Positions 14,512-22,199 of a stretch of 64,000 bases of DNA are shown one piece after another. The notes under the pieces are model-generated. The model saw only the letters and a list, made by a program, of their open reading frames with translations, made no database searches and was not told the origin of the DNA. The stretch covers positions 1 through 64,000 of the forward strand of contig NZ_FOYL01000008.1 in assembly GCF_900115955.1 (NCBI RefSeq). The letters are read 5' to 3'. The position numbers were made by a program, and so were the translations under genes. Source of the DNA: Lentzea waywayandensis (GTDB lineage Bacteria > Actinomycetota > Actinomycetes > Mycobacteriales > Pseudonocardiaceae). Every line of letters starts with the position of its first letter. Positions within the stretch are counted from its first letter, which is position 1.

Positions 14512-17043
14512 ATGAGATGGCGGCGCGGACTGGCCGCCGTAGCGATTGCCCTGTCGTCATTGGCGACGGTCGAGGCTGCATACGCGGCCGACGACTACAC
14601 GCAGAACGTGACCGCGATCGACGCGACTCAAGCCCGGATCAACTTCACGCCGACGACCCCTGCTGTCTACGTCGACGTGCACTACCTGATCTCCGGCCAA
14701 GCGCAGCAGAACTTCCGGATGACCAACAACGCCGGGACCTGGCAGAAGACCGTCGGGTCGCTGTCGGCCGGCACGGTGATCGACTACTGGTTCACCTACG
14801 AGAAGTCCGGGCCGCAGTACGACACACCGCACTTCAGCTACACGCACAACAGTGCGCCGCAACCGGTCGCGACGCCGACGTTCAGCCCGCCTGGCGGCAC
14901 CTACGCGACCGCTCAGACGGTGACGATCTCGACCGCCACGTCCGGTGCGACGATCCGCTACACGATCGACGGCTCGACGCCGACCTCGTCGTCGACCCTG
15001 TACAGCGGCCCGATCTCGGTGCCCAGCAACAGGACAATCAACGCGATTGGTATCAAGTCGGGTCAGGCGAACTCGTCGGTCGGCAGCGCGTCGTACGTGA
15101 TCGGCACGCCGGTCGCGACGCCGACCTTCAGTCCGCCGGGTGGCGCCTACGCGACCGCCCAGACGGTGACGATCTCCACCGCGACCTCCGGATCGACGAT
15201 CCGGTACACAGTGGATGGTTCGACACCTACGGCCAGTTCGCCGGTCTACAGCGGGCCGATCTCCGTGCCCAGCAACAGGACCATCAGTGCGATCGGCATC
15301 AAGGCGGGGCTCGCGAACTCGGCCGTGGCCAGCGCGACCTACACGATCGGCACGCAGCAGGGTTGTACGCAGTCCGACAACCCGAACTTCGGGCCGAACA
15401 CGCGCATCTTCGACCCGAGCATGTCGGCGACGAGCATCCAGACGCAGCTCGACATCGACTTCAACAACCAGAAGGACACGCTGACCGCGCAGATGGCACC
15501 CCGGCGGGTCGCGCATCTGTTCAAGCCCGGCACCTACAGCGGCATCCACGACGACGTCGGCTACTACACGTCGGTCTCGGGTCTCGGCCGCAACCCCGGT
15601 GACGTGCTGATCAACGGTGACATCACCGTGGACGCGTTCAACGAGTCCGACAAGGGCGTGGCGCTGCAGAACTTCTGGCGCTCCGCCGAGAACATGGCCG
15701 TGAACCCGAGCAGCGGCACCAACCGGTGGGCGGTCGCGCAGGCCGCGCCGTTCCGTCGCATGGACATCCGCGGCAACCTCGCGCTCTACCCGGCGAGCTA
15801 CGGGTTCGCGTCCGGCGGCTACACGGCCGACAGCCGGGTGTCGGGTCAGACGGCGTCGGTCTCGCAGCAGCAGTGGTACACGCGGGACACGAACTACGGC
15901 AGCTGGAACGGCGGCGTGTGGAACATGGTGTTCTCCGGTACGCCGGGCGCACCCGCGAACACGTTCCCGAGCCCGCCGTCGACGAACCTCGCGACGACGC
16001 CGATCTCGCGCGACGTGCCCTACCTCTACCTCGACGGCAACCAGTACCGGGTGTTCCTGCCTTCGTTGCGCACCAACGCTTCCGGTGCGTCGTGGATCAA
16101 CGGCGGCACTCCCGGCACGTCGTTGCCGATGAGCCAGTTCTACGTCGTGAAGTCCGGTGACACCGCCGCGACGATCAACGCGGCACTGGGTCAGGGCTGC
16201 AACCTGTTCTTCACGCCCGGCATCTACAACGTCAACCAGACGATCAACATCACGCGGCCCAACACCGTCGTGCTGGGCATCGGCTACGCGACGATCGTGC
16301 CGCAGAACGGCGTCACCGCGATGCAGGTCGCGGACGTCGACGGCGTGCGGATCAAGGGCATCCTGTTCGACGCGGGAACCACCCTGTCGAACTCGCTGCT
16401 GACCGTCGGGCCCGCGGGCTCCTCGGCCTCGCACGCGTCCAACCCGACCACGCTGCAGGACGTGTTCTTCCGCGTCGGCGGGGCGGTCGCGGGCAAGGCG
16501 ACCAACAGCCTCGTCGTCAACAGCAACAACACGATCATCGACCACAGCTGGATCTGGCGGGCCGACCACGGCAACGCCGGCACCTGGGGCTGGAACGAGG
16601 CCATCGGTGACACCGGCCTGGTCGTGAACGGCAACGACGTGCTGGCCACCGGCCTGTTCGTCGAGCACTACCAGAAGTACCAGGTGATCTGGAACGGCAA
16701 CGGCGGACGGACGATCTTCTACCAGAACGAGATGCCGTACGACGTGCCGAACCAGGCGGCTTGGAATGCTCCCAACGGGGTGACCGGCTACGCGGCCTAC
16801 AAGGTCGCGGACAACGTCACCACGCACGAGGCGTGGGGGCTCGGCAGCTACTGCTTCTTCAACGTCAACCCGTCGGTGAGAGCGGAGCACGCGTTCGAGG
16901 TGCCCAACCGGCCCGGCGTGCGGATGCACAACCTGCTGACCGTGTCGCTCAACTACCAGGGAACGATCACCCACGTGATCAACGACGTGGGGGCGGTGAC
17001 ACCGCCGGGCACCGTGCCGGTGAACGTCATCAACTACCCGTAG
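14512..17043 (+). CDS. Secreted modular beta-helix polysaccharidase: CBM56-like module, two chitobiase-C-terminal-type repeats, GH55-like catalytic region
   Basis: 843 residues with a Sec signal peptide (RRGLAAVAIALSSLATVEAAYA). Residues about 28-110 (DDYTQNVTAIDATQARINF to PHFSYTH) resemble a CBM56-type beta-1,3-glucan-binding module. Two 82-residue repeats follow (PVATPTFSPPGGTYATAQTV and its near copy), each with the TIRYTIDGSTPT motif of chitobiase/hexosaminidase C-terminal domains. Residues 290-843 form a long right-handed beta-helix with two halves (VAHLFKPGTYSGIHDDVGYY; NLFFTPGIYNVNQTINI). Related actinobacterial proteins are often mislabelled adenylyl cyclase. A GH55-like exo-beta-1,3-glucanase is my best guess; catalytic residues are not identified. 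The CebR-like operator suggests induction by a glucan breakdown product. Confidence 0.7.
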   Translation: MRWRRGLAAVAIALSSLATVEAAYAADDYTQNVTAIDATQARINFTPTTPAVYVDVHYLISGQAQQNFRMTNNAGTWQKTVGSLSAGTVIDYWFTYEKSGPQYDTPHFSYTHNSAPQPVATPTFSPPGGTYATAQTVTISTATSGATIRYTIDGSTPTSSSTLYSGPISVPSNRTINAIGIKSGQANSSVGSASYVIGTPVATPTFSPPGGAYATAQTVTISTATSGSTIRYTVDGSTPTASSPVYSGPISVPSNRTISAIGIKAGLANSAVASATYTIGTQQGCTQSDNPNFGPNTRIFDPSMSATSIQTQLDIDFNNQKDTLTAQMAPRRVAHLFKPGTYSGIHDDVGYYTSVSGLGRNPGDVLINGDITVDAFNESDKGVALQNFWRSAENMAVNPSSGTNRWAVAQAAPFRRMDIRGNLALYPASYGFASGGYTADSRVSGQTASVSQQQWYTRDTNYGSWNGGVWNMVFSGTPGAPANTFPSPPSTNLATTPISRDVPYLYLDGNQYRVFLPSLRTNASGASWINGGTPGTSLPMSQFYVVKSGDTAATINAALGQGCNLFFTPGIYNVNQTINITRPNTVVLGIGYATIVPQNGVTAMQVADVDGVRIKGILFDAGTTLSNSLLTVGPAGSSASHASNPTTLQDVFFRVGGAVAGKATNSLVVNSNNTIIDHSWIWRADHGNAGTWGWNEAIGDTGLVVNGNDVLATGLFVEHYQKYQVIWNGNGGRTIFYQNEMPYDVPNQAAWNAPNGVTGYAAYKVADNVTTHEAWGLGSYCFFNVNPSVRAEHAFEVPNRPGVRMHNLLTVSLNYQGTITHVINDVGAVTPPGTVPVNVINYP
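14863..15354 (+). repeat. Two tandem 246-bp repeats encoding 82-residue modules
   Basis: The unit starting at 14863 (CCGGTCGCGACGCCGAC) recurs 246 bp later at 15109 with high nucleotide identity. Each copy encodes one chitobiase C-terminal-type beta-sandwich with the sequence PSNRTI(N/S)AIGIK. Close identity of the copies indicates a recent internal duplication or gene conversion. Confidence 0.85.
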
Positions 17044-17055
17044 TGCCGCTCTGAA

Positions 17056-17092
17056 ATACGGCCCGTCACCTCCTCCTGGTGACGGGCCGTAT
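17056..17092 (+). terminator. Strong hairpin terminator after the polysaccharidase gene
   Basis: ATACGGCCCGTCACC pairs perfectly with GGTGACGGGCCGTAT across a 7-nt loop (15-bp stem). It begins 12 bp after the stop codon. There is no T-run, as is usual in high-GC actinomycetes. Confidence 0.85.
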
Positions 17093-17118
17093 CGCTGCCG
17101 CCACCTATGATGCGGGCC

Positions 17119-17499
17119 ATGTCGATCGACCGGGGTGCCGAGTTCGCCGAGTTCTGGGCTGAACGGCACCTGTGCACGTTGTCCACCGTCCGTCCCGACG
17201 GGACTCCGCACGTGGTGCCGGTCGGCGTCACGCTCGATCTTGAAGCAGGTGTCGCGCGGATCATCACCTCCGGCGCGTCGTGGAAGGTCAAGCACGTGCG
17301 CAAGGCCGGGTACGCCGCTGTGTGCCAGGTGGACGGTCGGCGTTGGTCCACCTTGGAGGGTGTGGCGGTCGTGCGCGACGACGTGGAATCCGTCGAGGAG
17401 GCCGTGCGGCGGTATGCGCTGCGCTACAAGCAGCCGCGGGTCAACCCGCAGCGCGTGGTGATCGAGATCCAGGTGAAGCGTGTCACCGGCACCGTCTGA
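17119..17499 (+). CDS. PPOX-fold protein resembling F420H2-dependent biliverdin reductase (Rv2074 type)
   Basis: 126 residues from ATG 17119 (ATGs at 17107 and 17110 are also in frame). The split-barrel flavin/deazaflavin fold is clear: ERHLCTLSTVRPDGTPHVVPVGVTLD, SWKVKHVRKAGYAAVCQVDGRRWSTLEG and RYALRYKQPRVNPQRVVIEIQVKRV. From memory this pattern closely follows M. tuberculosis Rv2074, an F420H2-dependent biliverdin reductase that also sits near cobL. The cobL start codon lies inside its 3' end (20-bp overlap), so it is co-translated with corrin biosynthesis. Reduction of a linear or cyclic tetrapyrrole is therefore a plausible role, but the substrate is inferred. Confidence 0.8.
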   Translation: MSIDRGAEFAEFWAERHLCTLSTVRPDGTPHVVPVGVTLDLEAGVARIITSGASWKVKHVRKAGYAAVCQVDGRRWSTLEGVAVVRDDVESVEEAVRRYALRYKQPRVNPQRVVIEIQVKRVTGTV

Positions 17500-18634
17500 C
17501 GTCGTTGTCATCGGCATCGGGGCCGACGGGTGGGACGGGCTGTCGCCCGCCGCTCAGCAGGCGATTTCCGGCTCGCGGGTGTTGATGGGGTCGCAGCGGC
17601 AGCTCGACCTGGTGCCGGGGGAGTTCGAGCGGGTCGCTTGGCCGTCGCCGCTGGTGCCGGCGTTGCCCGGGCTGTTCGAGAAGTACCGCGAGGTGTGTGT
17701 TCTGGCGTCTGGTGACCCGATGTTCCACGGCATCGGCACCACTTTGGTCCGGTTGCTGGGTGATCGGGTGACGGTCATCCCGCACCCGTCGTCGGTGTCG
17801 CTCGCCTGTGCACGGCTCGGGTGGGCGTTGAACGAGGTCGAGGTCGTGTCGTTGGTGGCGCGCTCGGTCGACCTGCTACGGCCCGTGTTGACTCCGGGAC
17901 GGCGCGTGCTCGTGCTCGGTGGTGACCCGGCTGCCGTCGCCGAAGTAGTGGGTGTGGCTGGGCAGATCGTTGTGCTCGAACAGCTAGGTGGGTCCGCCGA
18001 GCGGGTTTACCCTTGGTCCGGGCAGGACTCGGACCCGTTGTGCGTGATCGCGATCGAGTACCGCGGGAGCGCTCTCTCGCGGGTTCCCGGACTGCCTGAT
18101 GACGCTTACGAATCCGATGGCCAGCTGACGAAGCGAGAGGTGCGGGCTATTTCGCTGTCGAGATTGGCGCCGCTGCCGGGGCAGCTGCTGTGGGACGTCG
18201 GGGCCGGGTCGGGTTCCATCGCGATCGAGTGGGCGCGCACGCATCCGACGTGCCGCGTTATCGCCATCGAGCAGTCGGCCGAACGCGCAGAGCGAATCGC
18301 CGGTAACGCTGCGTCTCTGGGCGTGCCGGGTGTGGAGGTCCACATCGGACGGGCGCCGGACGCGTTGGAGGGGCTGGAGAAGCCCGACGCGATCTTCATC
18401 GGCGGTGGCGTGACCGTGCCCGGCGTGATGCAGGCGTGCTGGGACGCTTTGGCTTCGGGCGGTCGTTTGGTGGTGAACGCCGTGACGCTGGAGTCCGAGG
18501 CCGTGGTGGCGCAGTGGTACGCGCGGCTCGGCGGCGACCTGGTGCGGATCGCCGTGAACCGCGGCTCGTCGGTCGGCAAGTTCACCGGCTGGCGGCCGCA
18601 CATGCCCGTGACGACGTGGAGCGTTACCAAGTGA
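17480..18634 (+). CDS. cobL: Precorrin-6Y C5,15-methyltransferase (decarboxylating)
   Basis: 384 residues from GTG 17480. Residues 1-190 are the CbiE-type methylase (VVVIGIGADGWDGLSPAAQQAI; VLASGDPMFHGIGTTLVRLLG). Residues about 210-384 are the CbiT-type methylase (LTKREVRAISLSRLAPLPGQLLWDVGAGSGSIAIEWAR; DAIFIGGG). It adds two methyl groups to precorrin-6B and removes the acetate carboxyl, giving precorrin-8X, with SAM as donor. It is the first of three cob genes linked by start/stop overlaps (cobL-cobM-cobK). The fusion of the two domains is the normal aerobic-pathway form. Confidence 0.95.
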   Translation: MSPAPSDVVVIGIGADGWDGLSPAAQQAISGSRVLMGSQRQLDLVPGEFERVAWPSPLVPALPGLFEKYREVCVLASGDPMFHGIGTTLVRLLGDRVTVIPHPSSVSLACARLGWALNEVEVVSLVARSVDLLRPVLTPGRRVLVLGGDPAAVAEVVGVAGQIVVLEQLGGSAERVYPWSGQDSDPLCVIAIEYRGSALSRVPGLPDDAYESDGQLTKREVRAISLSRLAPLPGQLLWDVGAGSGSIAIEWARTHPTCRVIAIEQSAERAERIAGNAASLGVPGVEVHIGRAPDALEGLEKPDAIFIGGGVTVPGVMQACWDALASGGRLVVNAVTLESEAVVAQWYARLGGDLVRIAVNRGSSVGKFTGWRPHMPVTTWSVTK

Positions 18635-19371
18635 CTGTGCACTTCATCGGGGCCGGGCCCGGTGCGGCCGACCTGATCACGGTGCGGGGGCGTTTGCTGA
18701 TCGAGTCGTCACCGGTGTGTCTGTACGCGGGCGCGTTGGTGCCCGTGGAGTTGCTGGACTTCTGTCCTGCTGGGGCACGCAAGGTCGACACGGCCTCGCT
18801 GACGCTGGACGAGATCGTCGCCGAGCTGGTCGCGGCCTCGGAGCAGGGGTTGGACGTGGCCCGGCTGCATTCCGGGGACCCCTCGGTGTTCAGCGCGATG
18901 GCCGAGCAGATGCGCCGGTTGGACGCGCTGGAGATCGCTTACGACGTGACGCCCGGCGTGCCTGCTTTCGCGGCCGCGGCGGCGTCGTTGCAGCGTGAGC
19001 TGACCGTGCCCGGTGTCGGGCAGACGGTGATCTTGACGCGGACCTCGCAGCGCGCCACGCCGATGCCGGACGGTGAGGACCTCGACACGTTGGGTCGCAG
19101 TCACGCGACTCTCGTGCTGCACCTGGCCGTGCAGCGGATCTCGGACGTGGTCGCGGAGCTGGTGCCGAACTACGGCCTGGACTGCCCGGTCGCGGTCGTC
19201 GCCTATGCGTCGCGTGAGGACGAGGTCGTGCTGCGCGGGACGTTGGACGACATCGCTTCGCAGGTCGAGGCCGTCGGGATCAAGCGGACCGCGGTGATCA
19301 TCGTGGGGAACGTGCTGGGCGCGACGCAGTTCCCGGACAGCCACCTGTACTCGGCCACGCGCGTTCGATGA
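18631..19371 (+). CDS. cobM: Precorrin-4 C11-methyltransferase
   Basis: 246 residues starting at GTG 18631, which overlaps the cobL stop (GTGA). VTVHFIGAGPGAADLITVRGRLLI is the tetrapyrrole methylase entry motif. YAGALVPVELL, RLHSGDPSVFSAMAEQM and DVTPGVPAFAAAAASLQRELTVPGV are characteristic of CobM/CbiF. It methylates C-11 of precorrin-4 using SAM in the cytoplasm. A longer upstream frame is only the cobL shadow. Confidence 0.95.
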   Translation: MTVHFIGAGPGAADLITVRGRLLIESSPVCLYAGALVPVELLDFCPAGARKVDTASLTLDEIVAELVAASEQGLDVARLHSGDPSVFSAMAEQMRRLDALEIAYDVTPGVPAFAAAAASLQRELTVPGVGQTVILTRTSQRATPMPDGEDLDTLGRSHATLVLHLAVQRISDVVAELVPNYGLDCPVAVVAYASREDEVVLRGTLDDIASQVEAVGIKRTAVIIVGNVLGATQFPDSHLYSATRVR

Positions 19372-20159
19372 TCCTGATCCTCGGCGGGACGGGGGAGGCT
19401 CGGGAGCTCGCGCGGCGGGTGGTGGGTGCCTCGGCGGCGGACGGGGCGGTGGCCTCGCCTTCTCCGGCGGCTGGCTCCTCGGTGGCCGATGGGTCCGGCA
19501 CCCCGCGTCCGCCCGTCATCTCCTCCCTGGCCGGCCGCGTCAGCAACCCGGCCCTTCCCGCAGGCGAGATCCGCGTCGGCGGCTTCGGCGGAGTCGACGG
19601 GCTCGCGCAGTGGTTGCGCGACAACGATGTCCACGCCGTGGTCGATGCCACGCACCCGTTCGCCCGGCGGATCACCGCGAACGCCTTCGAGGCCTGCTCC
19701 CAGACCGGCGTCCCGTTCCTCGTCCTCCGGCGGCCCGGGTTCACCCCGCAGCCCGGCTGGAGCTGGGTCGACAGCGTTGCCGACGCCGCGCGGGAACTGC
19801 CCGGGACGCGGGTCTTCCTGACGACCGGCCGGCAGGACCTCGCCGAGTTCGCCGCGTGTCCGCAGTGGTTCCTGGCGCGGATGGTCGAGCCGCCGGAACC
19901 TCCCCTGCCGCAACGGATCGAGGTGCTGCTGTCGCGCGGTCCGTTCACTGTGGACGGTGAGCTGGAGCTGATGCGGTCTCGTGAGATCGACGTCCTGGTG
20001 ACCAAGGACAGCGGCGGCTCGATGACGTCGGCCAAGCTCGAAGCCGCACGCCGTCTCGGTGTGCCGGTCGTGATCGTGCGTCGGCCACCGCTCCCACCTG
20101 CGGAAACAGTGGCCGACGTCGATGCCGCCGTCAGCTGGTTGGGTACCGTCGGGGCGTGA
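19368..20159 (+). CDS. cobK: Precorrin-6A reductase with a low-complexity insertion
   Basis: 263 residues; its ATG overlaps the cobM stop (ATGA). MILILGGTGEARELARRVV is the CobK nucleotide-binding start. Further family motifs are SSLAGRVSNPALPAGEIRVGGFGG, VDATHPFARRITANAFEACSQTGVPFLVLRRPGF and LVTKDSGGSMTSAKLEAARRLGVPVVIVRRP. The enzyme reduces precorrin-6A with NADPH. An Ala/Ser/Pro/Gly-rich stretch of about 25 residues (from GASAADGAVASPSPAAGSS) separates the first helix from the SSLAGR strand, where the family normally has a short turn. The last 29 bp overlap the convergent cobIJ gene. Confidence 0.92.
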   Translation: MILILGGTGEARELARRVVGASAADGAVASPSPAAGSSVADGSGTPRPPVISSLAGRVSNPALPAGEIRVGGFGGVDGLAQWLRDNDVHAVVDATHPFARRITANAFEACSQTGVPFLVLRRPGFTPQPGWSWVDSVADAARELPGTRVFLTTGRQDLAEFAACPQWFLARMVEPPEPPLPQRIEVLLSRGPFTVDGELELMRSREIDVLVTKDSGGSMTSAKLEAARRLGVPVVIVRRPPLPPAETVADVDAAVSWLGTVGA

Positions 20160-21582
20160 AGACGACGCCCTGGGGCGTCACGATCGTCTGCGACGAGCCG
20201 ATGATCAGCAGGCAGCGCATGTCGATCGTGGCCGCGTCGAGGGCGCCCAGCGTGAGGACGCGGATCTCCTCCTCCGGTCCGCCGACATCGCGGCCGACGA
20301 CGATCGGCGTCTCCGGGGCACGGTGCTGGAGCAGCAGGTCGCGCATGTCCGCCACCTGGTGCGTGCGGGCCTTGGACGCCGGGTTGTAGATCGCGATGAC
20401 CAGGTCGGCCTTGGCGGTGGCTTCGAGCCGTTCGGCGATGACGTCCCACGGCTTGAGCCTGTCGCTCAACGAGATCACCGCGTAGTCGTGCCCGAGCGGT
20501 GCGCCCGCCTTGGCCGCCACGGCGTTCGCGGCAGTCACGCCGGGGATGACGCGCACCGGCACGTCCTGGGTCTCCGCGGCGACTTCCAGCACCGCGGTGG
20601 CCATGGCGAAGACGCCGGGATCGCCCGACGACACGACGGCGACTCGTGCGCCCTTACGTGCCAGGTCCAGGGCGAAGGCCGCGCGTTCGGACTCGACCTG
20701 GTTGTGCGAGGAGTGCCGCTTCTGGCCGGGGCGTTGCGGGACTCGGTCGAGGTAGGTGCTGTAGCCGACCAGTTCGTCGGCGGCCTCCAGCTCCTGGCGG
20801 GCCTCCGGGGTGAGCCACGCGCGGGCTCCAGGACCGAGGCCGATGACCACGACCTCGCCCTTCGGCTTGGCGGGCTTGGACTGGCTCGGCAGCAGGGCCA
20901 GCGAGAAGTACGGGACGCTCTCGGGGTCGACGTCGGCCAGCGGCGACATCTTCTGCCGGCCGGTGGTGGCGCGTTCGACGTACCACGCGCCGTCGAGCCT
21001 GCCGGACGCTTCGAGGGCGTCGCGGACGTTGCCGAAAGTGCGGCCCAGCTTGAGGATCGCGGCGCTGTCGGTGTCGGCGAGGCGGGTCGCGAGCTCGGCG
21101 GGCGGCAGCGTGCCCGGCAGGATCGTGAGCACCTCGTCACGTTCCACCAGCGGCGTGCCGAGGACTGCTGAAGCACCGCTCACGGACGTGACGCCAGGGA
21201 CCACTTCCCACTCGTAACGGTCGGCGAGGCGTTTGTGCATGTGCATGTAGGAGCCGTAGAAGAACGGGTCTCCGGCGGCCAGGACGACGACGTCGCGTCC
21301 GGCGTCGAGGTGCGCGGCCAGCTTGGCGGCGGCCTCCTCGTAGAAGGCGTCGATCTCACCCTGGTAGTCGTCCGTGTCCTCGGTGGTGACCGGGTAGACG
21401 AGCTGTTCCATGATCTGACCGTCCCGGAAGTACGGCGCCGCAATGGTCCTGGCGACCGACTTGCCGTGCCGGGCGCTGTGGAACGCCACCACGTCGGCTT
21501 CGCTGATGAGTCGCGCGGCCTTGACCGTCACGAGTTCCGGGTCGCCGGGACCCAGGCCGACGCCGTAGAGCTTGCCCGTCAT
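20131..21582 (-). CDS. cobIJ: Fused precorrin-2 C20- / precorrin-3B C17-methyltransferase
   Basis: 483 residues. Residues 1-235 are CobI (GKLYGVGLGPGDPELVTVKAARLI; LAAGDPFFYGSYMHMHKRLADRYEWEVVPGVTSVSGASA). After a Lys/Pro linker (SKPAKPKG) residues about 245-483 are CobJ (GEVVVIGLGPGARAWLTPEARQELEAADELVGYSTYLDRV; SSGDPGVFAMATAVLEVA; AIYNPASKARTHQVADMRDLLL). It performs two SAM-dependent methylations flanking CobG's step. The fusion is common in actinobacteria, including mycobacteria. The ATG overlaps the cobH stop by four bases, and the 3' end overlaps cobK on the other strand. Confidence 0.95.
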   Translation of the reverse strand: MTGKLYGVGLGPGDPELVTVKAARLISEADVVAFHSARHGKSVARTIAAPYFRDGQIMEQLVYPVTTEDTDDYQGEIDAFYEEAAAKLAAHLDAGRDVVVLAAGDPFFYGSYMHMHKRLADRYEWEVVPGVTSVSGASAVLGTPLVERDEVLTILPGTLPPAELATRLADTDSAAILKLGRTFGNVRDALEASGRLDGAWYVERATTGRQKMSPLADVDPESVPYFSLALLPSQSKPAKPKGEVVVIGLGPGARAWLTPEARQELEAADELVGYSTYLDRVPQRPGQKRHSSHNQVESERAAFALDLARKGARVAVVSSGDPGVFAMATAVLEVAAETQDVPVRVIPGVTAANAVAAKAGAPLGHDYAVISLSDRLKPWDVIAERLEATAKADLVIAIYNPASKARTHQVADMRDLLLQHRAPETPIVVGRDVGGPEEEIRVLTLGALDAATIDMRCLLIIGSSQTIVTPQGVVFTPRRYPTS

Positions 21583-22199
21583 TCTTCCTCGCTCGCGATC
21601 GCGTTGATGGCCGCCGCCGTCATGGCACTGCCGCCGCGCCGGCCGCGCACCACGAGGTGCTCCAGATCCGTTGCGGCCAAAGCTTCCTTGGACTCCGCTG
21701 CCCCGATGAACCCGACCGGGATGCCCAGGATCGCGGCGGGCCTGGGGGCTCCGGCGGCGATCAGGTCGAGGAGGTGGAACAACGCCGTGGGGGCGTTGCC
21801 GATCGCGATCACCGCGCCGCCGAACCGGTCCGCGAGCAGCTCCAGGGCGGCGGCACTGCGCGTGTTGCCGATCTCCGCCGCTCGTGACGGGGTGCGCGGA
21901 TCTCCCAGGTGGCAAAGGACTTCGTTGTCCTTCGGCAGGCGGCGGCGAGTCACGCCGGACGCGACCATGTTGGCGTCGCACAGGATCGGCGCACCGTTTC
22001 GCAACGCTTCCCGGGCGTCGCGCACGACGTTCGGGGAGAAGGCGACGTCGTCCGGCAGGTCGGTCATGCCGCACGCGTGGATCATGCGGACGACGACTTT
22101 CGCGACGTCGTCGGGGAACCTGGTGAGGTCCGACTCAGCGCGAATGGTGGCGAAGGACTGGCGATAGATCTCCGCCCCGTCCCTGATGTACTGCGTCAA
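21579..22199 (-). CDS. cobH: Precorrin-8X methylmutase
   Basis: 206 residues from a TTG at 22199 supported by GAGGAG six bases upstream and by overlap with the cobG stop (TTGA). TQYIRDGAEIYRQSFATIRAESDLTRFP is the CobH/CbiC N-terminus. The catalytic His is in RMIHACGMTDLPDDV. IGNAPTALFHLLDLI and ILGIPVGFIGAAESKEAL complete the family signature. The enzyme moves the C-11 methyl to C-12, forming hydrogenobyrinate. A much longer frame upstream is only the antisense-free shadow of cobG. Confidence 0.93.
   Translation of the reverse strand: MTQYIRDGAEIYRQSFATIRAESDLTRFPDDVAKVVVRMIHACGMTDLPDDVAFSPNVVRDAREALRNGAPILCDANMVASGVTRRRLPKDNEVLCHLGDPRTPSRAAEIGNTRSAAALELLADRFGGAVIAIGNAPTALFHLLDLIAAGAPRPAAILGIPVGFIGAAESKEALAATDLEHLVVRGRRGGSAMTAAAINAIASEEE

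Noticed and set aside
14512..17043. Adenylyl cyclase
   Set aside because: This label is attached to similar proteins, but the protein is secreted, modular and beta-helical, with no cyclase motifs.
14557..17517. Minus-strand open frame of 986 codons opposite the secreted beta-helix protein
   Set aside because: His/Arg/Gly/Val-rich composition typical of a reversed reading; no recognisable motif. The plus strand carries a signal peptide and domain repeats.
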